A DNA stretch of 64,000 nucleotides from Candidatus Edwardsbacteria bacterium. Lineage in GTDB: Bacteria > Edwardsbacteria > AC1 > EtOH8. The stretch lies in assembly GCA_031082425.1 (NCBI GenBank), contig JAVHLB010000002.1, positions 1 to 64,000 of the forward strand, written 5' to 3'. Numbering within the stretch: the first letter of the stretch is position 1; each line of letters opens with the position of its first letter. The notes below the pieces were generated by a model. That model did no database searches and had not been told where the DNA came from. It saw nothing but the letters and a program-made list of their open reading frames with translations. Shown here piece after piece: positions 25,787 through 34,345 of this stretch. Position numbers and translations under genes: made by a program.

Positions 25787-28700
25787 TCATTCCGTCTCCA
25801 TCCAGCAGTCCTTCAGCCGGGCCGCCCCCATGGGGCGGATCCGGCAGCCGTGGACGTAAGGATTGGTGGCGGTATATTTCATGGAGTGATAGAGGAAGAC
25901 CCAGGGGGCATCCTCCACCACCAGCTGCTCTATCTCCCGGTAGAAATTCAGGCGCTCCACCGGGCTCCGTATCGCCAGGGCCCGGATCAGCATCTCGTCG
26001 ACTTTTAAGGATTTATAGAACGAGGTGTTCCCCGGCCGGCCCCAGTTCTTGGAGTGGAACAGCGGATAGAGGAAGTTGTCGGGATCCCCGTTATCGGAGG
26101 ACCAGCCCCGGACCGAAAGGGCCGCCTGCCCTTCGTAGGATCTCTCCAACAGCTCCTTCCAGGGCAGGGGATTGGCCCTCAGCATTATGCCCGCCTTGCG
26201 GCAATCATTGATCATTATCTCGGCCCTCTCCATCTGCTCCCGGTTGTCCCGGATATCCATCAGATACTCTCCCGGCAGGCCGCTGGGGTAGCCGGCCTGG
26301 GCCAGCAGGGACTTGGCCTTTTCCGGGCTGTAGTCATATCCCTTCAGGTCGGGGTTGTAGGCCGCCAGCCCCGGCGGGAAAACCCCCCGGGCCACCGTGG
26401 CCTCGGCCCGCAGGCTGCTGGCATCGATCAGGTTGTTCTTGTTTATTGCATAGTTCAGCGCCTGTCTCACCCGCTTGTCCACGAAGGGCGTGGCCATGCT
26501 GACGTTGATGCAGACATACTGGATGTTCAGGGCCGGAAGTTTTTCCACCAGGCAGCTTCCCAGGGAGCAGATCGCCTCCCTCTCCTTGCCCCTGACCTCC
26601 AGCTGGTCTATCTCCCGACGCTCCAGCTTTTGGCTCCGCTGGTCCTCGGGAATGTTTATATGGTAGATGATCCCCCTCAGGGAGACCTTCTGCTCGTAAT
26701 AGTCGTTGAACCTGTCAAGTTCGATTTTGCTGCCGGGTATCCATTCCTTAAACTTAAAGGGACCGGTTCCGACGGGATTACTGCTTAAATTGCCCCCGGC
26801 CTTCAACACTTCCTCCTTGGGAACAATGGCCGTTACCGAGGATGCCAGATTCGCCAGAAAAGGCATATAGGCCGATTCCAGCCGGATGACCAGGGTGTGC
26901 GAATCAATGATCCTGATCCCCTTGACGGAATTGGTCCGGCTGGCCCGGAAATCGGCCGCCCCCTCTATCATGTCCACGAAATAGGCGTTGGGAGAATTCA
27001 GGCCCGGGCTCAAAAGCCTCTCCAGGGTGTATCTCACATCATCGGAGGTCAGCTCCCTGCCGTTGTGGAATTTGACCCCCTTCTTGATATTGAAGGTCCA
27101 TTCCCGGCCGTCGCCGGATATGCTCCAGTGGGTGGCGATGGCCGGCAGCACGTTGACCCCGGCATCGAACTGCACCAGGCCCTCGTATATCTGGGCCACC
27201 ACTTCATTGGAGGTGGCGTCGGTCCTCATAGCCGGGTCCAGGGTCAGCGGCTCCGAGGGCAGGGTTAATTTCAATATCCCGCCGAAATCCTCTTTGATGA
27301 TCCGTTCGTCTATCTGGCCGAAAAGCTGTCCGGCGATCTGCCCGAAGCCCAGCAGGGATTCATGGGCCTGTTTGAACAGCCGCTGGATCATCTCCAAGTT
27401 GCTGCTGACCGCCCGGAATGAATTGGCGTATTGGGAATATACCTCCACCAGGCCGTTGCGGTCGGCCGCCTGGGCGTCTATCCCAATCTTGGCGCTGCTC
27501 CCGATGGCGGACAGTCTTCCGGTCTCCTCCAGCACTTTGTTCAAGGAGATATCGGCCTGCGAGATATCGGTCAAGTTGAGGCCGACCATCTCAATATTCC
27601 GGTCCAGCAGCGACACGGTGTTCAGGAACTGCTTCTGGAGTTCCGCCAGCATCGGCGTCATCTTGGCCGAATCGCTTTCGGCCTGCAGGGCCAGACCTCT
27701 GGTCTGTGAGACTATCGGCTCCAGCTCCTTGGTCCATTGCCCCATATCGGCCACCTCCACCGCCGAGTAGAAGGCCAGAAGCTTGACCTGCTCCGCAAAA
27801 GAACGGATCCCCTGGCCGGTCTCCTGAAGCTCGGCCAGGTCCCGGGAGATGCCGGCGCCGGTGGCCCTGAATTCATCCAGCAGGCTGCGGAGCAATCCCA
27901 GGTTCTCGGTGGAGATTCTCAGGTTTTTCTGGAGGCCATCGGCCCGGCTGGTCACCGATTCCAGCATCAGCACTACTTGCTGGACCCCGTTGCCCAGTCC
28001 GTCGATGCCCCCGAACAGCCGTTCCATTTCGGCCCATACCTGGGTGGAGATCTTCTCCTCCTGCAGGGCGGTGCTCTTAAGCCCGATGACCGATTCCTGC
28101 AGTCCGTGCCAGTGGCTGACGGAATACCCCAGGGCCGATTGGAGATGTTTCAATTTTATGGCTATCTCCCGCAGGATGGAAGGGGCGGGCCGTTTCTGCC
28201 ATACCGCCCGGGCCATCTCCAGCTGCTCCCGGACAAACTCTATCTGCCCCACGCTGGCCATCTCGGTGGTCAGCACCGAGGCCACCACTTCCTGGCTTAT
28301 GCCCAAATTGGCAGTGATCTGGCTGATATCGGCAATGCCTGAAAGCAGCCGGTCCTTTATCTCATGCTGGCTGTCGGAATGCCGGCGCATCTCCTGAAAT
28401 CCCTGCACTATCAGCTGGTTGGCCTGGTAGATGTCCGACAGTTCGGCCTCCATGGCTGTCGAGCTCTCCTTGAGGCTGGCCGCCAGGTCCTTGGCCCGGC
28501 TCAAACCCTGGACGGCCCGGGCTATCTTCTCCTTCAGCGATGAGTCCAGCCCGGGGGCTTTTCCCGCGGTTTTCCTCAGCTCCTGGGACAGCAGGTTCAT
28601 GTTCTCGGCGATCACCCCGAAGCCCCGGCCCACATTGCCGGCATGAAAGGCCTTGATCTCGGCGTTCCGGGAGACCTGGCTGATGGCCAGGGACATCTCG

Positions 28701-29143
28701 GTCATCACCGCCACCAGGTCCTGCAGTTGCTTGGATATCTCCGACAGGCTCTCCAAGCCGCCGGCCAGTTGGCGGTTGAGTTCCAGCGATTGGTCGAAGG
28801 AGGTTATCAGCGATTTGAGGACCGCCTCGGTCTCCAGGATCACCTGGTTGTAATCCAGGCTGGTATCCAGCACCATGGCGGAATATCCGGCGATCTCCTC
28901 CTGTCCCCGGAATATCTCGGTAAGTTTATCCTGGAATTCCTGGATGACCGTCAGATGGATATTGTCGGCCGCCGAAAGCTGCTTGATGCCCTCCATTATG
29001 GCCGGAAGCAGGTCGGTGAACTGGCTGATCTTGGTGAGATAGTTGTTCAGATCGTTCTCCGAAAGCCGGTTTTCATAGGTATGGCCGGGGTTTTCCATGG
29101 CGGCGGCCGTTCTCTGGCTTTTATTTATTTGGAAAATATTCAT
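25787..29143 (-). CDS. Soluble fusion: MCP-like coiled-coil region plus OppA-type solute-binding domain
   Basis: 1118 residues without signal peptide or membrane helix. Residues about 25-610 are almost all heptad-rich helix. Two stretches copy the tip of methyl-accepting chemotaxis proteins: NAEIKAFHAGNVGRGFGVIAE (about 160-180; compare NAAIEAARAGE-GRGFAVVA) and KLLAFYSAVEVADMG (about 454-468; compare NLLALNAAIEAARAG). From about residue 622 the protein is a family 5 peptide/oligopeptide-binding protein: GGILKLTLPSEPLTLDPA, EGLVQFD, WTFNIKKGVKFHNG, then the usual lobes up to the WVFLYHSMKYTATNP-like end. Such proteins normally sit in the periplasm with their receptor in the membrane; here both are in one polypeptide with no export signal. 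It overlaps murI by four bases and lies eight bases above rluD. Confidence 0.85.
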   Translation of the reverse strand: MNIFQINKSQRTAAAMENPGHTYENRLSENDLNNYLTKISQFTDLLPAIMEGIKQLSAADNIHLTVIQEFQDKLTEIFRGQEEIAGYSAMVLDTSLDYNQVILETEAVLKSLITSFDQSLELNRQLAGGLESLSEISKQLQDLVAVMTEMSLAISQVSRNAEIKAFHAGNVGRGFGVIAENMNLLSQELRKTAGKAPGLDSSLKEKIARAVQGLSRAKDLAASLKESSTAMEAELSDIYQANQLIVQGFQEMRRHSDSQHEIKDRLLSGIADISQITANLGISQEVVASVLTTEMASVGQIEFVREQLEMARAVWQKRPAPSILREIAIKLKHLQSALGYSVSHWHGLQESVIGLKSTALQEEKISTQVWAEMERLFGGIDGLGNGVQQVVLMLESVTSRADGLQKNLRISTENLGLLRSLLDEFRATGAGISRDLAELQETGQGIRSFAEQVKLLAFYSAVEVADMGQWTKELEPIVSQTRGLALQAESDSAKMTPMLAELQKQFLNTVSLLDRNIEMVGLNLTDISQADISLNKVLEETGRLSAIGSSAKIGIDAQAADRNGLVEVYSQYANSFRAVSSNLEMIQRLFKQAHESLLGFGQIAGQLFGQIDERIIKEDFGGILKLTLPSEPLTLDPAMRTDATSNEVVAQIYEGLVQFDAGVNVLPAIATHWSISGDGREWTFNIKKGVKFHNGRELTSDDVRYTLERLLSPGLNSPNAYFVDMIEGAADFRASRTNSVKGIRIIDSHTLVIRLESAYMPFLANLASSVTAIVPKEEVLKAGGNLSSNPVGTGPFKFKEWIPGSKIELDRFNDYYEQKVSLRGIIYHINIPEDQRSQKLERREIDQLEVRGKEREAICSLGSCLVEKLPALNIQYVCINVSMATPFVDKRVRQALNYAINKNNLIDASSLRAEATVARGVFPPGLAAYNPDLKGYDYSPEKAKSLLAQAGYPSGLPGEYLMDIRDNREQMERAEIMINDCRKAGIMLRANPLPWKELLERSYEGQAALSVRGWSSDNGDPDNFLYPLFHSKNWGRPGNTSFYKSLKVDEMLIRALAIRSPVERLNFYREIEQLVVEDAPWVFLYHSMKYTATNPYVHGCRIRPMGAARLKDCWMETE

Positions 29144-30033
29144 CCCGGAGCACCTTCATTTTCGGCGTTCAGCGGCATATGCCGGGGGTTATCCAGCAGT
29201 TTTACTTCTTTGAGTTCTATCTTCTCGGAGGAGATATCCTGTCCCATGAAGATCTTGGCCAGGTTGTCAAAATGGCCGCACTGGTCGGTGGTCAGGTAAC
29301 GGCAATTGCCGCCGGTGGAAATAAGCAGATCCATTTCCGGATGGCGCTTAAAATACCCGGCCAGGCTGGGCGCCACCAGCTCATCCTGGGAAAGGATATT
29401 GATGTCCCGGGGTATGATCTTTTCGATCTGTTTTTTAAGCAGCGGATAGTGAGTGCAGGCCAGAAGCAGGGTATCGATTTTAGAACTTTGGATCTCGGTC
29501 TGCCGCCAGTATTTTTTTATGTAATATTCCAATCCTTCTCCCTCCAGTTCCCCGGCCTCCACCAAAGGCACCAGCAGGGGGCAGGCCTGCTGGACCAGCT
29601 TCACCGAGGGGGCGTGATTGGCCATCTCCATCACGAAGCTCCCGGAGTTGACCGTTCCGGCCGTTCCCCACAAGGCCACGGTGTCGGTCTTGGTTTTGCT
29701 TTGAATGGACTCCACCGTGGGCCGGATCACCCCCAGCACCCTCCGTTCGGGGTAGGTCTTGGGCAGGTACTGCTGCTGGATGCTGCGCAGGGCCTTGGCG
29801 CTGGCGGTATTGCAGGCGATGATGACCAGCGGGCAGCCCTGGGAGAACAGAAACTGCACCCCCTCGGCGGTGAATTTGAGCACCGTCTCGAACGAGCGGT
29901 TGCCGTATGGCGTCCGGGCGTTGTCGCCCAGATAGATGTAATCGTACTGCGGCATCAGCTCCCGGATTCTGCGGAAGATGGTCAGCCCGCCGAACCCAGA
30001 GTCGAATATGCCTATGGGTGAATGATGGGACAT
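29140..30033 (-). CDS. murI: Glutamate racemase
   Basis: 297 residues. The opening is IGIFDSGFGGLTIFRRI. The two catalytic cysteine motifs are CNTASA (about 74) and ACTHYPLL (about 189). The NxRxPYG-type segment DNARTPYGNRS binds substrate. It makes D-glutamate for peptidoglycan in the cytoplasm. The protein is about 30 residues longer than typical MurI at the C-terminus (EKIELKEVKLLDNPRHMP). Its last four bases overlap the start of the MCP-like fusion. A diverged copy of its first 42 bases lies exactly 900 bp upstream, in front of the GNAT gene. Confidence 0.96.
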   Translation of the reverse strand: MSHHSPIGIFDSGFGGLTIFRRIRELMPQYDYIYLGDNARTPYGNRSFETVLKFTAEGVQFLFSQGCPLVIIACNTASAKALRSIQQQYLPKTYPERRVLGVIRPTVESIQSKTKTDTVALWGTAGTVNSGSFVMEMANHAPSVKLVQQACPLLVPLVEAGELEGEGLEYYIKKYWRQTEIQSSKIDTLLLACTHYPLLKKQIEKIIPRDINILSQDELVAPSLAGYFKRHPEMDLLISTGGNCRYLTTDQCGHFDNLAKIFMGQDISSEKIELKEVKLLDNPRHMPLNAENEGAPG

Positions 30034-30067
30034 TATATTTGTTTATATTATGATAAGGTATTTATGG

Positions 30068-30868
30068 TCATCCCAGGTTCCCCGCGATCCGGCCGAACAT
30101 TTTGTCCGGCTGCCAGGGAAACCTTTGGCCCCGGACCATCCTGGTGGCCCGCTTGGTTTCCCTGAAACCGTTTTCCTGCATAAAGACCATCCCCGGCCGG
30201 TTTCCGGCGGGCAGCACATTTTTGATGGAGCGCGATAATTTCAGCTTCACCAGTTCAATTCCGGCCCGGTGGTTCTCCGCCATGATCAGGCCCTCGCCCA
30301 GGCCGGGGAGATAATAGCCATCCATCCCTCCGCTGGATAGGTGGAGGTATGAATTCTGAAGGTGTTTTTCCAGCAGACGGCTTCGCCCTTCGCCCGACAG
30401 GATCCGGTCCAGCTCCAAAATACGGGCCCGGTGCTCCTCCTGGAAACCGGAGATGTTTTCCGGGATCTTCCGGTCGGCCAAAGGGGTTTCCCTTTCGTAA
30501 AAGACATATTCTTCCTGGTCGGCAAAGCCAATCTTTTGGTAGACTGGGCGGCCCAGTTCGGTGGCAATAAGGGAAGCGGTTTTGCATCCCTGTTCCCGGG
30601 TAAGGTCCAGCAAATGGCTGGTTATTTCGCTGCCAATGCCCTGTTTTCGGTTTTCGGAGCTGACGATGATGTGGGCCAGCCAGGCCGTGCCCTCCAGGAT
30701 GATGGCCGCCCCGATACCGGCGATCTTTTCGTTGACAGACGTTTTTACCGGGAAACAGAACGGCGATTCCAGATAGAATTTGAAGCTGGGGACGATATCA
30801 CCCCAGCCCTCGGGCTGCAAGGGGCCGAGACTGTCGAGGTCTTGGTTTGTTATTTTATCGAATATCAT
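30068..30868 (-). CDS. Two-domain GNAT acetyltransferase
   Basis: About 266 residues from the ATG at 30866-30868, which I prefer to an ATG 24 codons upstream because those extra codons are a shifted-frame relic of murI. The N-terminal GNAT domain (about 1-135) has the acetyl-CoA loop RKQGIGSEI (the Q/RxxGxG/A motif) followed by ASLIATELGRPVYQKIGF. A second, C-terminal acetyltransferase-like domain (about 150-260; PENISGFQEEHRARILELDRILSGEGR, then GYYLPGLGEGLIMAENHRAG) resembles the extra domain of some GNATs. The acceptor is unknown. Neighbours are a cell-wall amidase upstream and murI downstream, 34 bases away. A role in wall or metabolite acetylation is a guess. Confidence 0.85.
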   Translation of the reverse strand: MIFDKITNQDLDSLGPLQPEGWGDIVPSFKFYLESPFCFPVKTSVNEKIAGIGAAIILEGTAWLAHIIVSSENRKQGIGSEITSHLLDLTREQGCKTASLIATELGRPVYQKIGFADQEEYVFYERETPLADRKIPENISGFQEEHRARILELDRILSGEGRSRLLEKHLQNSYLHLSSGGMDGYYLPGLGEGLIMAENHRAGIELVKLKLSRSIKNVLPAGNRPGMVFMQENGFRETKRATRMVRGQRFPWQPDKMFGRIAGNLG

Positions 30869-30873
30869 ATTTT

Positions 30874-30915
30874 GAAGATGGTCAGCCGGCTGAACCCTGA
30901 GTCGAAGATGCCTAT
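30874..30915 (-). pseudogene. Relic of the 5' end of murI
   Basis: On the minus strand this stretch encodes IGIFDSGFSRLTIF, as in the N-terminus of the intact murI, then runs into a stop. 38 of 42 bases match 29974-30015 at an offset of exactly 900 bp. It looks like the remnant of a duplicated or recombined murI start. Confidence 0.75.
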
Positions 30916-30941
30916 TGTCTGAATGGGCGGTCAACTGCATT

Positions 30942-32144
30942 TTAATTCGGCTCTGCCCTGCCGAACTTGCATTTATAACGCTTGGCGAATTCCCTCAGGC
31001 CCTGGGCGATCCCTTCGGCCACGCTCTGCCGGAAAGTGGTCTTCTTCAGCAGCCTCTCCTCCTCGGGATGCGAGATGAAGGCTGTCTCCACTAGCACCGA
31101 CGGCATATAGGCTCCGTTGAGCACATAGAACCCGGCCTGGTTGACCCCCCGGTTGGGGACCGCCAGTCCGGCCGACAGCGCCTCCTGGATCCACTCCGCC
31201 AGGTCGCTGGATTCTTTCAGGAATTCGTTCTGCATCACGTCCCACAGTATCAGCTGGATGTCATCGAAATTGGCGTTCTTCTTGTCCGGCTGCTCGAACT
31301 GGATGGCGGAGTTCTCCATGGCGGCGGTGGCCCGGGCATCGTCGGTCTTGGCCAGCGACAGGAAATAGGTCTCCACCCCCCGGGTGGTGCTCCGGTTGCG
31401 TTTCTTCTTGGGAGCGGCATTGCAGTGGATACTGATGAATATGTCGGCCGCCTCCCGGTTGGCAATGGCGGTGCGGTCGCCCAACGGGATGAAGACATCA
31501 TCATCCCGGGTCATCACCACCTTGACCCGGTACTTGTCCTCCAGGATGGTCTTCAGCCGGAAGGCTATGTCCAGGTTGACATCCTTCTCCAGCAGGCGGT
31601 TGGGGCCCACCGCTCCCGGGTCCTTTCCGCCGTGTCCGGCGTCGATCACCACTTTCTCGATCACCCTGGCCTCCTGGGGCAGCCGCGGCCTGGCCTGCGG
31701 GATGCTGACCTCGCGGGGATCCAGCATTCCCAGGCTCAATTTGCGGCCCTGGGGATCCCAGCCCACCCCCTTGCCCCAGATGGGGATCAGAAAGCGGGTG
31801 AACATCTCCAGGGGCACCCACAGCCCGGATTCATACAGCCTTACCGGGTGGTAGAGATTGTAAGATTTGCCGTCCAGCAAAAAGAAGGTGTTCTCCGCCG
31901 AAAGCCTCAAGGTATGGCCCGGCAGTTTTACCTCGGCCCGGCCCTCAATATCCGACCAGGCAGCCTGACCGGACCAGGGGCCCATCAGGTCAGCCAGGGA
32001 CAGGTATTCTTCATGTTCGAATGACAGGGTGCCAACCACCGTGGTTCCGCCCTTGGCGTCAATCACCGTTATGTTTGACTGCCCCAGCAGGGCGTTCATT
32101 CCCGATATTGCCAGCAATAGCGATATAAAGATTGTTCTTTTCAA
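30942..32144 (-). CDS. N-acetylmuramoyl-L-alanine amidase (AmiC type)
   Basis: 400 residues with a signal peptide (MKRTIFISLLLAISGMNALLG). The N-terminal part (about 22-150) resembles the small copper-amine-oxidase/AMIN-like beta domain that binds wall polymers. The catalytic Amidase_3 domain (about 165-395) has VIDAGHGGKDPGAVG, the zinc glutamate (LLEKDVNLDIA), SIHCNAAPKK with its histidine, and the terminal VLVETAFISHPEEERLL with the catalytic glutamate. It cleaves the lactyl-peptide bond in peptidoglycan, probably in cell separation. Its start overlaps the stop of the next glycosyltransferase gene by four bases (32141-32144). Confidence 0.93.
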   Translation of the reverse strand: MKRTIFISLLLAISGMNALLGQSNITVIDAKGGTTVVGTLSFEHEEYLSLADLMGPWSGQAAWSDIEGRAEVKLPGHTLRLSAENTFFLLDGKSYNLYHPVRLYESGLWVPLEMFTRFLIPIWGKGVGWDPQGRKLSLGMLDPREVSIPQARPRLPQEARVIEKVVIDAGHGGKDPGAVGPNRLLEKDVNLDIAFRLKTILEDKYRVKVVMTRDDDVFIPLGDRTAIANREAADIFISIHCNAAPKKKRNRSTTRGVETYFLSLAKTDDARATAAMENSAIQFEQPDKKNANFDDIQLILWDVMQNEFLKESSDLAEWIQEALSAGLAVPNRGVNQAGFYVLNGAYMPSVLVETAFISHPEEERLLKKTTFRQSVAEGIAQGLREFAKRYKCKFGRAEPN

Positions 32145-33211
32145 TTCAAACCTGCTGATTGGTGGATCTGTTTGACTATCTTTTTGGCATCATGATTCTG
32201 TTCCAGCCATTGGCGGCCCTCCCGCCCCAGTTTTATGCGCTGCTCCCGGCTGTTGATCAGCGGCTCCAGTTTTTGTTCGATATTCTGTTGGTTTATGGAA
32301 ACAATGGGATGGCTGGTCCCGGCCGCCTCCATCTGGGAAGCGATGCTGCTGGCCGCCGGGATCCCCATGGCCAGCCACTCCAGGGCGCTGATGCCGTATC
32401 CCAGAACTCCCAGCTGGTCTATTCCGATATCGCAGGTGGCCTTCAGCTCCAGAGCCCGGAGATGCGGCTGGTTCTCGATCAGCACCAGCTCCACGGGATA
32501 TCTTTGCGACAATTTGTTCACGGCGTCGATGATCCGGTCCGAGCCCTTGGCCGCCCGGTTGGTGGGTGAATGCCCGATCCTGACCTTTTTCCCGGCCGAC
32601 GGATCCGCGACCTTGAAGCCGGAAAGATCAAACGGAAAATATAGGTGCTGGATGCCGGGATATAGCTTCAAATGGTCCCACTCCAGGGTCAGGGTCAGAT
32701 CGGATATCTTATCCATGCCCGGCATGACGCCTCTTCGCCGGAGATCGCTGCCCAGGTAACAGCAGATCACTTTTTTACCGTCCTGATGCCATTTGGAAAT
32801 GAAATCATCGTTCTTTAAAAACCCGTGGCCGCCGTCCAGCTGGTAGGCATCGAATGAATCCAGCCGGTATTTTTTTATATACCCCTTTATCAACGGGCGG
32901 GTCATCCGGTCCCGGACATTTAATAGAAGGCCGGCCAATTGATTGGCCGGCTTCCAGACTGGCGGGATCTGGCGGGGCTGGGCCAGGCCGGTATCCTGCA
33001 AAAGCCTGGATTTAGGATAACATATTTTTTTCAATTTGGCAACAATTTCCGGTTGCCAAAGGGGCAGCCTCAGGCAGATATCCTCCTGGTATCCCCGGCC
33101 GTCGTGGTGCAGGGTAAGCAGGCGGCTGTAATGCCCCAGCTCTTTTTCGGCCTTGACGAAGGTTATGGGAACCCCGGCGGTGTTGTATGGCGCGATATGA
33201 AGTATCCGCAT
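32141..33211 (-). CDS. GT-B glycosyltransferase
   Basis: 356 residues of GT-B outline. The N-terminal Rossmann-like half opens with MRILHIAPYNTAGVPITFVKAEKELGH. The C-terminal half has VRIGHSPTNRAAKGSDRIIDAV and the nucleotide-sugar segment GYGISALEWLAMGIPAASSIASQM, with the conserved glutamate. It most resembles the family 1/4 glycosyltransferases that build surface polysaccharide or lipid-linked saccharides. Donor and acceptor are not predictable. The amidase gene overlaps it downstream by four bases, and the FemAB-like gene lies nine bases upstream, so these form one cell-envelope operon. The start is the ATG at 33209-33211. Confidence 0.85.
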   Translation of the reverse strand: MRILHIAPYNTAGVPITFVKAEKELGHYSRLLTLHHDGRGYQEDICLRLPLWQPEIVAKLKKICYPKSRLLQDTGLAQPRQIPPVWKPANQLAGLLLNVRDRMTRPLIKGYIKKYRLDSFDAYQLDGGHGFLKNDDFISKWHQDGKKVICCYLGSDLRRRGVMPGMDKISDLTLTLEWDHLKLYPGIQHLYFPFDLSGFKVADPSAGKKVRIGHSPTNRAAKGSDRIIDAVNKLSQRYPVELVLIENQPHLRALELKATCDIGIDQLGVLGYGISALEWLAMGIPAASSIASQMEAAGTSHPIVSINQQNIEQKLEPLINSREQRIKLGREGRQWLEQNHDAKKIVKQIHQSAGLN

Positions 33212-33220
33212 GCTGGATCT

Positions 33221-34192
33221 TTAAAATCTTAATTCAAATGTTTCCCGCAGATACCCCCGGGCCCCGAAACCCTCCTTGAACCGTCCCAGGCCCCAGTTGG
33301 GCTGCATGTTCAGGGTGAAGGTGCCTAGGTCCAGGTATTTGAACCCGCTCTCCCAGCCCCATTTTATCACCTGGTGATAGACCGAGTTCACCGGGCGATG
33401 CTCCTGGTAATCCTGGTCGTGGCTGATGTAGAAGGCCAAAAGGACCCGGGGATTGCAGATGAAGACCGTCATTCCGGCCGCCGGGGCCTTCCCCAGGTAG
33501 GAGGTGAACTGAAGTATGTTCTTCGGCAGCAGCTTTTTCAACCTCTTCAACTCTGCCAGAGTATGGGTGGGTTTGACGTTATGCCGGGCACTCAGGTTCT
33601 TCTCCAATATATGATAGAACTCATCGATATCTTCGCTGACTCGGACCGTGACGCCTGATCTGTATGATTTTCTGAGGGCGGTCCTGGTCTCCGGCTTGAA
33701 GCTGCTTATGATCGCCTCCTCCCCGGGGAATTCCAAGGGGATGACGGCGCTGATCTCCCTCTTCAGATAGGAATAGCCCAGTTTGGCCAGGCTGAAATCG
33801 ATGTATTGATTGGGCTGCTGCATATAGATCAACGGGGGCTGGGTGATCAATACCCGCTTGACCCCCTGGCGGGACCAGTATTCGGTGGCCGCTTCGGCCA
33901 CCCGGTTCATCTCGGCTATCCCCGACCCTGCGGCGACCACCAAGCCGCCATAGGAGGCCCCGCCGTAGGATATCACCGTTTTGCTGCCCTGCTCGTCCTT
34001 AATCAGGGCCGGCATCACCGCAGCCAGCCGCGCACCGTCGTACAGCATCAGGTGATGGTTGTCAAACCGGCCCTGGGGATGATAATCCAAAAACTGCTGC
34101 CGGTGAAAAACGGTGCCGTTATTGGCAGCAGCCACGAATGCCTCCCATTGACTGCGGAGGTTATTTTTATAGGGCTTTATCTGTATGGTCAT
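33221..34192 (-). CDS. FemAB/GNAT-like peptidoglycan-bridge or amino-acyl transferase family protein
   Basis: 323 residues. It has the tandem GNAT fold layout of FemABX-type and BioF2-like proteins: an opening FVAAANNGTVFHRQQFLDYHPQG, then YGGASYGGLVV and SFKPETRTALRKSYRSG, the second GNAT core LLAFYISHDQDYQEHRPVNSVYHQVIKWG and the end DLGTFTLNMQPNWGLGRFKEGFG. The LGRFKEGFGA end is typical of the family. Members transfer amino acids from aminoacyl-tRNA to lipid II or act on other surface substrates. The context with murI, an amidase and a glycosyltransferase fits cell-envelope work. The precise substrate cannot be assigned. Confidence 0.82.
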   Translation of the reverse strand: MTIQIKPYKNNLRSQWEAFVAAANNGTVFHRQQFLDYHPQGRFDNHHLMLYDGARLAAVMPALIKDEQGSKTVISYGGASYGGLVVAAGSGIAEMNRVAEAATEYWSRQGVKRVLITQPPLIYMQQPNQYIDFSLAKLGYSYLKREISAVIPLEFPGEEAIISSFKPETRTALRKSYRSGVTVRVSEDIDEFYHILEKNLSARHNVKPTHTLAELKRLKKLLPKNILQFTSYLGKAPAAGMTVFICNPRVLLAFYISHDQDYQEHRPVNSVYHQVIKWGWESGFKYLDLGTFTLNMQPNWGLGRFKEGFGARGYLRETFELRF

Positions 34193-34345
34193 GTTTCCCG
34201 ACAGTTTGGTTTATAGGGAAGGGCGTCGTCCGGCAAAAATCATCATACCCTATGCTTGACCTTGTAGAATATATCACAAAACAGCTTAATATTCCAGCCT
34301 TTTAACCCCAGGGCCATCGCTTAATAGACGATAATCGTTGATCGC

